A DNA stretch of 64,000 nucleotides from Branchiostoma floridae. Taxonomy: Eukaryota > Chordata > Leptocardii > Amphioxiformes > Branchiostomatidae. This document shows positions 1 through 10,813 of the stretch, piece after piece; the first letter of the stretch is position 1, and each line of letters opens with the position of its first letter. The translations under genes and the position numbers were made by a program. Where the stretch lies: contig NC_049985.1 in the NCBI RefSeq assembly GCF_000003815.2, positions 1,391,410 through 1,455,409 on the forward strand, read 5' to 3'. The notes under the pieces were generated by a model. It saw only the letters and a list, made by a program, of their open reading frames with translations, was not told where the DNA came from and ran no database searches.

Positions 1-332
1 TACTGTGTGGTTGAGTTGGTATGACCTGGAATGTCGGCAGATGATATTATGACACCCTGTATTTAGTCATCTATATAGAACATTTCCCTTATTGTGCTTT
101 GCCCTTCAACGTCTGTTAGGCCACTACTTACTATATTCTGTATCCCAGATACTGGCTCAATCACTTAACCATATTGGTAACGCGATGTCAAAACGTGTGC
201 ACTTCAACTTCATCATGAAAACTGTCAATTATTCATTTTGTTTGTTTCCTTTGTATTTTTCATTGAGACTGTGGAATTACAATCCTAAGTATTTTACCCT
301 TTTGTTCTTTCCTACGTCAGCTTAGCACCCAC

Positions 333-1141
333 CTGAGGTCCCCCACAGGCGGAGCGGCGTAAGGAATCCCCTTGAATGTGAAGACGCGGTCAAAGACGGC
401 ATTTCCGACAACAGAGGAGGTCAGGAACTCTGAACCTCTCACGTCGCCATGAGTAGTGGAGACAACAGCGGCGTCTGGAATTCAAATCGGTCAATATCAT
501 CACAACTTTTCGTCAAAAGGATATCTGGTATCACCGATCATTCGTCAACAAATTATGTTTCCCTCTTAACATTAGGTGTGATGATTCAAATTCCTCCCTT
601 TTCTTCACTGAAAAAATGGACGATTCTGAAAATTAAAAGGAAAGTCTATGAAGCTTCGTTTTCCAAGACTTCCAAGCTTTTCCAGCTGACTCTGTCTGTC
701 TTGCTTGTAGAGACAGGCAAATGTGTCTGTTGCAGAAGTAAACCTTCTTTCCAGGCAGATTTACCAGCGGTATAAGTTAGTATCAAAGCTGGCAAAGGAG
801 TGCACTGTTGGCAAAAGGAGTCATCACTTATTCAGCCACTGATGGCATATAGTAGTATCAAAGCTGGCTAGCTGTCTAAAAGGAGTCATCAGCCACTGGT
901 GGCATAAGATAGTATCAATGCTGGCTGAAGAGTACAGCTGGCCAAAGGGAGTCACCAGCCACTGGTAGCGAAACACGCTACTGGGCCGACGTCATTCCTC
1001 TGACAGCTTTTGATGCTATCTCATGCTACCGTAGGATCTGCTTGGAGATTAAAGTAAAGCCACCCCACCTGATCCGCCTGTAAGAACCAGGATCATTGCT
1101 ATACAGACGACAAGCACGCGGAGACCCCGAGAGCTAGCCAT
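333..1141 (-). CDS. Gene A: type-B carboxylesterase-like, 5' exons only (partial)
   Basis: Only the first two coding exons are in the window: exon 1 at 1069-1141 and exon 2 at 333-474. Positions 1-332 are intron 2; exons 3-10 lie beyond the left edge. Exon 1 encodes a signal peptide (hydrophobic run LVVCIAMILVLTG). I chose the ATG at 1139-1141 because it aligns with the only good start in paralogues B and I; an in-frame ATG at 1163-1165 would add eight residues, as in gene F. Exon 2 encodes the N-terminal strand with [12 protein letters not shown], typical of the esterase family. Exon 1 ends in phase 1 and exon 2 in phase 2, as in all paralogues. The upstream region closely resembles that of gene F on the other strand. 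Whether the gene is intact cannot be seen. Confidence 0.85.
746..1051. mobile_element. Inverted-repeat MITE in intron 1 of gene A (family with TAATCTCCAAGCAGATC ends)
   Basis: The right end reads GGATCTGCTTGGAGATTA and the left end is a diverged inverted copy. Inside, a unit of about 60 bp containing AGTATCAAAGCTGGC and GTCATCAGCCACTGG is present about three times. Related copies lie at 30688-30852 (same intron of gene F) and 50814-51008 (beside remnant H). The right end stops 18 bp from the exon 1 splice donor. Confidence 0.6.
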
Positions 1142-1173
1142 CTCGACTAGAATGGTCGTTGGCATCGAATAAG

Positions 1174-1191
1174 CCACACGACCTTTGTCCC
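1174..1191 (-). promoter_or_regulatory. Conserved 5'-flank motif of the array, gene A copy
   Basis: Read on the minus strand this is close to TGGGACAAAGGTCGTGTG, about 35-50 bp before the start codon. Near-identical blocks sit at the same place in B, E, F, G and I. AAAGGTCR resembles a nuclear-receptor half-site, but binding is untested. It could instead be conserved 5' UTR kept by recent duplication. Confidence 0.4.
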
Positions 1192-1802
1192 ACCTGACCT
1201 CCACGTTCCTTTACGTTACGTCATGTACACAGTTCGTGTTCAATCTCCAAGCAGATGTTTGAACTGAATGTAGAATCGTGTTCTGAGTGCCCACTTACCT
1301 ACCATAGAATGCAGTGTTAGGTTACATGTACAAGGACACGTCTTTAGTGAGATTATGCTATGTTAAAGTGGGACAACTACCAAACCCCACACAAGAGTAG
1401 ACTAGTCTGCATGCTCTTTTCCGTAAGGTGTACGCAGCCTATTTTTATTTCCCGTAACTTGTAGGGAAAATCATCTAGTCTACGTAATTCGTAGCAAGGC
1501 GATCAAATTTAGCGTAATTGCCTTCCTTGATTTAGCGTAATATGTTGGGGGTTCTTCTAAATTCAGCGTAAATCGTTGCTCCCCCCCTCTCCAAGAAAGG
1601 GTCAGAAGAAGCACTTGGGAGAGTATCAGTTGCGTCTGGGGTTTATATATTTATTAGCGAATGTCTGGGGTTTCCTGATAAGTGAGCCGTGTGGCCACGA
1701 GGTGTGGAATGTGGAGACCGAGATCTGGTGTGGTCTACTCGTCCTTACTACATACATGACATAACGGACCCTACGAAAAAGTCAGAGTTCATGATGTAAT
1801 TA
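1192..1802. other. 5' flank of gene A, no gene seen
   Basis: No coding potential is recognised. The segment matches the 5' flank of gene F (about 29880-30540) in inverted orientation, up to the border of the transposon at 1803. It contains the block AATCTCCAAGCAGATGTTTG near 1242, which recurs upstream of genes F and I. Confidence 0.6.
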
Positions 1803-2693
1803 TTAACATGCATTGGCATAATACCGGTCATAAGCCTTATACCGGTCGATTAAAAATAGTGGAACTTAAAGAGATCTACACATGCAACAATAGTTATTTC
1901 TGAGGTATGCACACTTCAGACATCTAGGTGTCCAATACATCATTTACAAAGCATCGATAACAATGCATTCGAAGACAACAAGGCCAAAAGTTTTCAGGTC
2001 ATTTTCGGGGCAGGCGAGCTCGTCGTGGGACAAACACACTGTCACGTTCATCGCCAGATTTGTAGATAATAATCACATGTGCTCACGGCACAAGACGAGC
2101 ATGATTCAACAGCAATCTTGAATTTCTTTTGGTGACCTACAACTCGTGTAAAAGTGTGAGGAACCGTTGCATTATCGCCCGGATCTACGGCTGAATGGGT
2201 CAAATTGAACGTACGCCGCCATTTTCCCGCCATTTTTAATGCTACGGCCAGCAGCAAAGTTTTACGTCATAGCGGTTGTGACGGACCAAAATTAAATGAA
2301 AATTCTTGTCAGTATACGCCCATTTTCTCATGACTTTTTGTATGCTCATGCAGATTTTTATTTTGTGCAACTACTAACAGGAAAGAAAGGAACAACAGAG
2401 GATGTATAAAGGTACATAGCGGCAGTTAATTGTGCCGTGTTTCGTTCGGCCGGTATAGTGCACCCCCTTCCAACCACGCGCCCGTTCTCCGTGCAATTCC
2501 GCTGTGTGTTCCAATTACGATATTATGTTTTTAGCAGGACCAGAGAGACAAAATAATTTACACAGAAGAAGTGGCAAATGTAAGCTGTAACAGCAACATG
2601 TAACTGGAGAAAATGATGCGTTGATCATTTGCCAAATTAGCATTGCTTGAGAAATTGCAGTAAACCGACCGGTATTATGCCAATGGATGTTAA
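1803..2693. mobile_element. 891-bp inverted-repeat transposon between genes A and B
   Basis: The ends are inverted copies: TTAACATGCATTGGCATAAT on the left and the complement of the same motif, with one mismatch, ending at 2693. The repeat runs on into ATACCGGTC. TTAA at both borders would fit a piggyBac-type target. The paralogous interval upstream of gene F (about 29840-29870) lacks the element: there GATGTAACC runs directly into the sequence that follows the element here. No long open frame is present inside, so it is non-autonomous. Confidence 0.65.
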
Positions 2694-2812
2694 CCAGAAG
2701 AAACAGTCTTGACAGTTAGGATCTGGGAAAAGGGTGCTGCCCCTATTCACAATGTGCACTATATATTGAGAGGTCAAACAACGATTGAGTACAAAGATTT
2801 TCTTTATTCATC

Positions 2813-2818
2813 TCACCG
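2813..2818 (-). terminator. Candidate poly(A) signal AATAAA for gene B
   Basis: TTTATT on the plus strand reads AATAAA on the minus strand, about 70 bp past the stop codon of gene B. Confidence 0.5.
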
Positions 2819-2885
2819 AATAGCTTTTAAGAGGACAACAATATTGCTGCCGTTAACCTGTCATACGGGGACTGTGACCAGAACA

Positions 2886-5800
2886 TCAGGCCAACAGATA
2901 GAAAACAAGAAACGTAAACGCCAGAACAGAAAGGCTACACGAAGTCTCGCGAGTCCCATGGCTGGCACGGTTAGAGTGGACATGCTTTCCCATCAGCCTC
3001 GGCACCTCCTCGTTCCAAAACTTCATGTTGGACTCCCGCAGCTTGACGTCAGCTGATGACGTCACGTCCAGCTTCAGGTAGGACTGAGATGACGTCATGA
3101 AACGTGGCCAGTTCACCATGTCACGCATGCGCGCCGCTCCTGTCGAGTCATTGGGGTCCCTTTAGAAAAAAAAAGAAATATCTCAGGCATCCGTGAAATA
3201 TCGTCCGTCTTATAGAATTAAAGTTCATCCATTATGCAAATGATAATCAAATGCGTCCATTGACCACTGTCTTCCTTAAAACAAGCAAATGGAAAATCTA
3301 TAAGTTACAGGCAGACAAAAACAAAACCTCCCCGGGCCCCGTGAATTAGTAGCCTCTTCCATTGACCCCGTGACCTGTCAGGACTGAGGCATTCCAACAC
3401 TCACTTTTGTGGTGATCCATGTACTAACCTCCTACTCACTTTCTTCCACACTACTTATAGTATTTTTGAATACATACAAACACACAAGAACACAGACATC
3501 TAGACACGGAGGCAAAGTTGTGTCCACTTACCCGTTAGTGGCGAAGTTGACCCAGTACGCCATCATGTCCAGACTCAAGTCCCTCTCCTCCTGGGTGAAG
3601 CTGTACTTCCAATTTGAACCCTTGTCGTCACGCAGAAGCGGGAGGCCAAATAGGAAGAACAGGTCGTCACCGTGGTCAACTCCTACATACGGTGGACGGA
3701 AGGAGAAGACCGACGCTCTGTGCTGCAGCTCGTACTGGTACACTCGACTAGAGGCTGCGCAGGGAAACAATGTCAATGTAATACTAAGACTTAAGACATG
3801 TATAACTTTGTCTACTACGCCAAGAAATATTATTCATGGTACATGTAATGTACATTTGAACACCCAAAAGGCTGTATGTCACCATATGTGGATATTACAT
3901 TGTTTGTTTGTTTGTTTGTTTGTTTGTAGGTCTGTTCATCTGTTTCACTTATCCGGGAAACCGCGTAATATACGAAGACTTAGACGCGTGTCAGTACATG
4001 TACAGTAGAGGCATTCTGAGTACATAGCTTTAAAAGATCGTTTGCTGCTAGATGTGCAGGTCGTTCAGTGTAGTATAACCAGCTGCTGGCAAGCAGCATG
4101 CCTGTGAAGCTGGTGTGTTACGCTGAAGGGTGGTTATATCAGCTATAGATACAAATACAAATAGAAGAATGGATAGTGTCACATTTCTTTTACTTTACCA
4201 CCTGACAGCAAAGAACATGAGCCTCCCCTACCCTCCCACGCTACTGCCAGCATGCCTGCCTCGGTCTTCGCCATCATGACTGTTTGTGAAGTGAAAAAGG
4301 CGTCCATCAGGAGTTGCTTGAACTGGTCGCGCAGGTAGATCGGATCGTCCGCCATGTCGGGGTCCAGGTACTGGTCTATCGCAGGCTGGAGGATCATGTC
4401 AACACTACCGACCTGTGCAATAAGAATAGATAAGAATAGATGATAAGTAAGTCTAGATCTTGGTCAATGATGTCTATATAATCAAGAATGATCAAGAACT
4501 AACAACATTCTCACAAGTTAATCTAAAATCAGTCTACAATCTATTCACAATTCAAGTCTTCAGACAGCTTTCACATATTCCTGGATAATATCATATGATA
4601 TATGGTAGAACTTTCACAGTGCAATAATGCATAAACTTGCATATTCACACTATTGGCCTGAAAGCTCCTAACGCGCACAAAATGTATCGTAAATAAGCAA
4701 AAATGATCTCTGAAAGTTTAAATGTTTTTTATATAGATTCAACCAGCAAAAGGGTCTCTTACCAGGTACTGGTCGACTACCTGTTGCAGAAGGAACGGAA
4801 GGTTGCTTTCAAACTCTGCCCGGGTCATCCCGTCTGCGTCTATAAACGGAAATTCTGCCGCCAGTTCGTACCCAACCTCGTCGTTGTTGGTGCCCAGAAG
4901 GTAGTCCACTCTGTTGATGAACTTGTGGTTCATCAGGTCCTGTGATAACAACAATGTAGATTGGTATGAAAACCGTTCTTGAAAAAAACTGAACATTGTC
5001 CCAACACAAAAGAGATTCATTATCAGTGTACGTATAACCACATTCATACTTGTAATACTTGGGACACACTGTCTAATTGAACAATATTAAGATATTAGAG
5101 ATCATTAGACACTGAGCAAGATGACTTCGTCAAGGGAATTAAAAACAGAAGCTATGTACACCAGGACCCATTAGCCTTAATGAAACCGAGCAGGGGATGG
5201 ATACCAGCTTCCACCCACTGTCAATAACGCCAATGAGGCAATGCAGTCTGTTGTGTGTTGAGTGCTACACCCCCCCCCCCCAACTAGTATGTGGAATGGT
5301 AGGACCAGAGGGGGTCAGAGAGAGAAGAAAAGTAGGTCAGTCTGGATGGGGGATCGAGTGAGGCGAGTCAGGGAGAAGTTGGCCATGTGACGAGAGAAGA
5401 GGAATAAAATGCACTCATATCTAGACCGTGTGTCTTGTGAACTTGACTGTGAACCTTACAATGGCGTTGTCGGCAGGATGATCTAGAGTCTGGATGGAAA
5501 GAGCGAGAGAGGCCAGGGGCACTCATGGAGTGAGTGATGGGGAAGTTGGCCATGTGACGAGAGAAGTCTAGATCGGGTGTGTTGTGAACTTGACTGCGAA
5601 CCTTACACAGTCAAAAGCATGAATCGAATTACATCACCATGGGTTCACTGGCTGATGCGTTTAGCACCCTGTACCATTCTATAGCACCCTGTACCATTCT
5701 ATAGCACCCTGTACCATTCTATAGCACCCTGTACCATTCTATAGCACCCTGTACCATTCTATAACACCATGTGTCATTCTATTCAACATGAATCAAACTA

Positions 5801-8800
5801 GACACATTGTAGGTTTGGCAGACGCAATAAAGCATCATTCTTACCCAAGGAGCCTGTAAGAGGAACCTGCCATCGATGACCGCGAACGGAACCATCAGTG
5901 ACGGGAAGACCTCAGTCGGTAACCTGTCAGGGACAAACAATATTGCCATCAAGATCATCTGTATCTGTATCTATATAGCCGGTATAACCGCCCGTCGGCG
6001 TAACACACCAGCTTCGCAGGCACGCGGTGCGGCAGCAGCTAGTTATATTACACTGAACGACCTGTCACACCTAACTTTTGCACATCTATCTGCAAGCGTT
6101 CTTTAAAACTATGCAGAGAAGATGCCCCTACTGTGCTTGGTGATAACAAGTTCCACTCTATGATAGTTTTGGGAAAATACGAATTTATAGTTTATTGGTC
6201 ATTTTGTACATCATGCAAACTCTAGACCTTTTCCTTCTGTCTTCAAGTGATGTCCACTGCAGATCTGTTTTCATTTTGGTAACGCTAGCATCCATGTTAT
6301 ATGAGACTTATGGCGTAGTTTGATTTGTCATATACTGTAGAATTTTATGATCAAAAACAATTTTCGTATATTATTACCAAATTTAGGATCGGAGTTTATG
6401 TTTATAATGTAGAATCATTTCAAATTTTACTTCCACGTCAAGCAAGCTATAGTAGTGGCCCGGACATTGTTGAAATCAGTCTTTCTTCAATACTTTCCAT
6501 GAATTAAAAAATGGAATATTATGATGAACATACCCTCGGAGACAGCTCATCATGTCATCGTAGGAGTCCGTGCTGCAGTTCAAGCTAAGGGCGAGGTTTT
6601 GTGTTTGTGTGATGTCGCCTTTCTGTACGACTGGAACTCCCGCCACGCCGCTCTGAGAGATGGCCCGGTGGAACAGTCCCGTTGCCATGGGAGACATGAC
6701 GAGCAGAGAAACAGTATAGCCACCAGCTGACTCCCCAAATATGGTGACTCTGTCGGGATCTCCTCCGAAGTTCCGGATGTTGTCTCGTACCCACTCCATG
6801 GCCTTTATCTGTGACGGTACAGGTATGGTTTATATGTCAATGTGATGAACGACAGGTGACTGAGACAACAATTGGTCAAATTCAAGATTGACGATGTTGT
6901 ACAATACATTGTGCAAATCAGGAAGGACAGAAGTCCAGACAGACTACACTCATCGCTAACAGGAGGATCTAGAAATAATCTAACCGCATCCAAGAGACCA
7001 AAGTTGCCCGGTGCGTCGTCGTCCAGGGTCGGTAGGAAGCCCAGGTTACCCAGCCGGTAGTTGATGGTTACCATGACGACGTTATGGAGTGACGTGGGGA
7101 TCTCAGCCGGGTAGGTGTCGGCAGCGCCGTTGTACCACCCCCCGCCATGGATCCACACCATCACCTGAAAAAGATGATATATATTAGCTTGAAAGTTTTA
7201 CTTGGTGACATCCGTTACGAATAATGCTTTCTTCAAAACGTATCTCTAGTGTACATAATATTAAGTTCCCAGGTCACAAAGTTTCGTCGAATGATGTTAA
7301 CATACTTCTTTCGATCACATTAATGATCTGGCTAAGGTATTCTCAAGTTATATGTAGAGAGAGGACTCGCATTTGGTAAGTGATAATCTAATCTTAATTT
7401 GTAGAGAACTCAACAAACTTAAATCAATAAAACAAAGGCGACGATATCTCACAGGCAGGTTGGCAGTGGCGGACACGTTTGGAGTGTACACGTTCAAGAA
7501 CAGGCAGTCCTCGCTGCTGGCGTTACTGCGATACGCAAAAAGTTCGTTGTAGATCGGCTGATCCAGCGTGTATTCGACTTGTGGACATCTGGACCCAAAC
7601 GCTGTGACGTCACGAATACCTGTCCAGCTGGCGGGGTCCTGGGGAGGACGCCACCTAGCGGAGAACAGAAAAATGTTTAGGGCAAAGGTCACTATTATAC
7701 TCGTCTGTTTAAGACTTGTAGATTTGGAGATAAGATAATTATATTTATATGGATGCAAAAGTGCAGAGCATAAATTTCTTTGACGAAAGGTTTTGCTTCG
7801 CTATGACCGCTTCATACCCCTAGTATGAAGTAGTCCGTCCCTGACCTGACGTCATCAAATTCAAAATGGCGGCCGTATGGAAAATGTTTAACTTGGAGTT
7901 TTCGTACTTGACATACTGGGCTACTGTGTAGATGAGTTAGTATGGCCTGGAATGTTCACGAATGAGATGACATCCTTTATTAAGTTATCTTAATACCGAA
8001 TTCCCTTATGCTCTACTTTGCTCTTCAAGAGAAACGTCTGTGAGACCGCTCACTCTGTAACAGTTTACTGCTGTATCCACGATTCTGGATAAAACACCTA
8101 CCCATATGCTCACGAGATGTCACCTGCACATAAAATTTATTTATCATTTGTTCATTCTTCAAGTTTATTTTAGGTGACTTTGTAATAAAATGGTAAGTAT
8201 TTAACCATTACGTTTTCCTTCCTCGACCTGATACCCACCTGAGGTCCCCCACAGGCGGAGCGGCGTAAGGAATCCCCTTGAAGGTGAAGACGCGGTCAAA
8301 GACGGCATTTCCGACAACAGAGGAGGTCAGGAACTCTGAACCTCTCACGTCACCATGAGTGGTGGAGACAACAACGGCGTCTGAGACAAATGTCGATATC
8401 GTTACAACTTCTCAACAAAAAAAACTCTCAAAGTTGTAAAGTCTCCGACCATCCATCCATCCATCACAAACTTATTTTTCATTCACGTTAGATTCACAGC
8501 AAAAGTAATTAAACATTATATAGATAAATAAGTTACTTCAGCTACGTTTACTCTGCCTTGGTAGACCCTGCTCAGCTGAAAACTGTGCCAAAGGTTACTG
8601 TTCAGCGACCTCCTGCATTATAATTACGCAACCTTCACCTTTACATATGCAATACACTTCTAAATCGGACTAAAAGCTTAAGAGGATACATCCTATCTGA
8701 ACTATCATTGCTTTTCAAGTAAGTGGGCGTATAACGTTAAATCTTGGGCGTATAATGTTCTTGGGAACACGCCATGTCAAGTTAAAGGAATTAAGACTGG

Positions 8801-8978
8801 AGCCTGCTACAGTCGGGATAGATTGTGTTTGACTTGTGTAGAGAGTACTAAGTGAATTTGTACGCTAAAGAAGTAAAACTGACCACAGCTTACCTGATCC
8901 ACCTGTAAGAGACAAGATCACCACTGTACAGACAAACACACAGAGAGTACTCCGGGAGGCACAGTGTATGCCGGCCAT
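2886..8978 (-). CDS. Gene B: secreted/GPI-anchored type-B carboxylesterase-like protein, complete
   Basis: Ten coding exons, in order of translation: 8894-8978, 8239-8380, 7453-7654, 6985-7164, 6534-6808, 5845-5923, 4763-4939, 4232-4412, 3532-3754, 2886-3159. They join without a stop into 605 codons. Seen: signal peptide (residues 1-25), [11 protein letters not shown], oxyanion hole HGGGW (about 149), nucleophile Ser about 230 in GESAGG, Glu about 342 (NNDEVG), His about 468 (DHGDD), so the Ser-Glu-His triad is complete. The end is a hydrophobic tail (VLAFTFLVFYLLA) after a small-residue stretch, typical of a GPI-anchor signal. Paired Cys flank the loop of exon 3 and part of exon 5, as in the family. 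A Trp matching the choline site of acetylcholinesterase is not evident, so a general ester hydrolase is more likely. The ATG at 8976 is preferred over a more distal in-frame ATG because the hydrophobic core then starts properly. Substrate unknown. Confidence 0.92.
3899..3927. repeat. (GTTT)n microsatellite
   Basis: About seven tandem GTTT units in intron 8 of gene B. A similar tract lies at about 11857-11880 at the same place in gene C. Confidence 0.9.
4045..4150 (-). repeat. Interspersed repeat family 1 (AGCCGGTATAACC), partial copy
   Basis: Diverged, truncated reverse copy of the roughly 200-bp repeat also found at 5956, 11995, 17605, 22085, 42725 and 54708. The shared core contains AACACACCAGCTTC and CAGCAGCTGGTTATA. 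Confidence 0.6.
5371..5609. repeat. Local tandem duplication in intron 6 of gene B
   Basis: The block GAAGTTGGCCATGTGACGAG, followed by GTGAACTTGACTG, occurs at about 5374-5460 and again at about 5542-5608 with small differences. A run of about 14 C lies just upstream at 5268-5281. No coding meaning is seen. Confidence 0.7.
5661..5780. repeat. 20-bp minisatellite, six units
   Basis: The unit ATAGCACCCTGTACCATTCT is repeated about six times head to tail in intron 6 of gene B. The inner units are identical and only the outer two diverge, so the expansion is recent and length polymorphism is likely. Confidence 0.95.
5956..6160 (+). repeat. Interspersed repeat family 1, long copy
   Basis: Starts with CTGTATCTATATAGCCGGTA and runs through the CAGCAGCTRGTTATATTAC core to GTGCTTGGTGATAACAAG. 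Best preserved together with the copies at 54708 and 22085. No RNA polymerase III A/B boxes or open frame are evident, so the class is unknown. Confidence 0.65.
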
Positions 8979-9016
8979 GTCGTCAGGAACGTTCTTTGTA
9001 TTTGCAAAATTTGAGT

Positions 9017-9034
9017 AACACGACCTTTGCCCCA
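9017..9034 (-). promoter_or_regulatory. Conserved 5'-flank motif, gene B copy
   Basis: On the minus strand TGGGGCAAAGGTCGTGTT, about 40 bp before the ATG of gene B, same layout as in genes A, E, F, G and I. Confidence 0.4.
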
Positions 9035-9308
9035 CCTCACAACTGCGGGTGTTACTTTGCATTACGTCATGTACACAAACCAATTTTGCGACTGAAGATC
9101 GTTTTCGGAGTACCAGTTAAACGTTGAATAATTGGGAGTCAGAAACACTGGACGGACTGTTTACAAACGTGGGATATTTACACACATTTAGGTATCTGCT
9201 TGGAGATTCTTCCTCACACAGAGCCAATTCTTTATAGTTACGTTGACTGACAAAACTACAGCCTCTCGCCCGGCCCTTCAAAATCCCAATGTATTATTTA
9301 CTTACCAG

Positions 9309-10063
9309 AAAGTTAGGGGTACAACCCGCCGTACGTGCAATTTGTCCGTACGTTGTTTTGGAGGCCGCGTCCGCCACGTATTTCTGAAAACGTTCAGGCT
9401 GTACAGGGCAGGCGCGTCGCCCGTACTGGCACGTACGGGGGGCGAATCCACAGCCCGATGGCACACAATAGGGGTGGGTACCGGTACAGCAAATTCAGGT
9501 CCAGGTCCGGTTCAGGTCCAGAGGATCAGGTCCAGGTCCGGACGTGAACCTGGACCTGATTCAGTATGTGATGACTTGTGAAGGGGTGATACTCAAAAGA
9601 AATCTGTTTCTTGAGTATTCGACTCCCACTGGCGTTTTGAAATCCTACAAGTCTAACTGCCTCTGTACGGTTGACTTTAAAACTTGGTAGAAATGACTAT
9701 AGACTCTACTCTACTTCGTTCGTTTATTTTCTTCGACCGGTAAGCCCCAAAACGTGTGAATGCCTGATCATATAATCTGTTCATTTTCCAATAGGTCCAT
9801 CACCCGGTCCACCAAATTTTTTCAGGTCCGTTTTTTCCGGACCGGTCCAATAAGAAAAAACGGTTTAGTATCGGTACACTGTACCGGTACCCACCCCTAT
9901 CACACAAAGTTTTGCCTGCACGTAAAGTTCTACGGCGTGTCTGCGCGCTCCAAAATCCGTGGGATTCCCGACGGAGTCTGTACGGAGGCGGTACTTACCA
10001 TTTACGGATCCCAAAAGATTGCCCACGTATTTGCACGTACGGCGGGTTGTGCCCTTAGCTTAA
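9309..10063. mobile_element. Inverted-repeat MITE split by a nested hAT-like element
   Basis: The outer element has ends based on ACAACCCGCCGTACGTGCAA and its inverted copy, finishing in CTTAGCTTAA. An uninterrupted copy lies at 55278-55604. TTAA is at the right border here and at both borders of the other copy, which would fit a TTAA target. The outer element is interrupted at 9469-9899 by a second transposon. It lies in the 5' flank of gene B. Confidence 0.75.
9469..9899. mobile_element. Nested hAT-like MITE
   Basis: The ends are TAGGGGTGGGTACCGGTAC and its exact inverted copy. The neighbouring CACACAA is present on both sides, giving a 7- to 8-bp target duplication as usual for hAT elements. 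The interior is rich in CAGGTCCAGGTCCGG repeats. No transposase frame. A related end fragment lies at 53630-53685 inside gene I. Confidence 0.75.
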
Positions 10064-10813
10064 CCGGAATTCCAATTTGTGCCTGACCCCCATGCTCATG
10101 GAAAGTTTGTTGCCACCTAGCGTTCCTTATCCAAGCAGGTAGGGACTCCAAAGCTTGCTCTGGCTAAGGAATGTCCCACGACTTGCCTTTAGAATTTCTT
10201 GGGTTTTGATGAATATGTTAGTTGCGTTGTTAGGGAAGGAGGCAATCAAATGAAAATGAATTGGATATACTTAGTCACAGCCGCAAAATTGGAACAATAC
10301 TGATGTTTAAAAAGTGTCTTAGCGATGGATAAGTTGTGAGTGGTATATATGTGGAGAGTGCTGGAAAGGGGTCTTACTACCTAAAATGTCAAAAGTGTTA
10401 TTAGCTTTACCTTCCATATACAGTAAAAGAGGCATTTGAAACAGAAAATCGAAAACAATAAACTCATCATGTTTAATTTTATTGCCTGCTCAAGAGAATA
10501 TCTCTAACCTCTATTTTCCATCAGTTGCAACATCCGTTATGAACAAAAGGACAAACAGGTTTAGAGAAAGTACTCCGTGTATTGTACACATAGTATCAAT
10601 TACATTGACATTACGGCTTAAGTCATCATCAGCAAAACATGCCAGGCACATTTTCCAATAGTGGCAACCCTTAAGTACAGATGCACGGATGCCCACGGAA
10701 ATTTGCTATTTTCATCTGACGACGATTTTGATCAGAATCTCAGGTAGTACTGTTGATAAAACGTTTCGCCAAGGGGTCTAAATTTAAGGATGACGACTGT
10801 GTCCAAGCCAACC
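10064..10813. other. 3' flank of gene C, no gene seen
   Basis: Between the nested MITE and the stop codon of gene C. Parts (GCGATGGATAAGTTGTGAG near 10323) recur downstream of genes F and I, so this is duplicated 3' flank. A minus-strand AATAAA (TTTATT at 10478-10483) could be the poly(A) signal of gene C, about 330 bp past its stop. Confidence 0.5.

Noticed and set aside
5661-5780. CRISPR-like array
   Set aside because: Units are contiguous 20-mers without spacers, within an intron of an animal gene; a minisatellite.
6521-6730. ORFs opposite exon 5 in all paralogues
   Set aside because: These are shadow frames of the conserved GESAGG exon on the other strand or in another frame; they recur in each copy only because the exon does.
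9243-10086. ORFs of 108-112 residues on the plus strand
   Set aside because: They cross the borders of nested inverted-repeat elements and reflect their composition; a similar open stretch occurs in both directions in the copy at 55278-55604.
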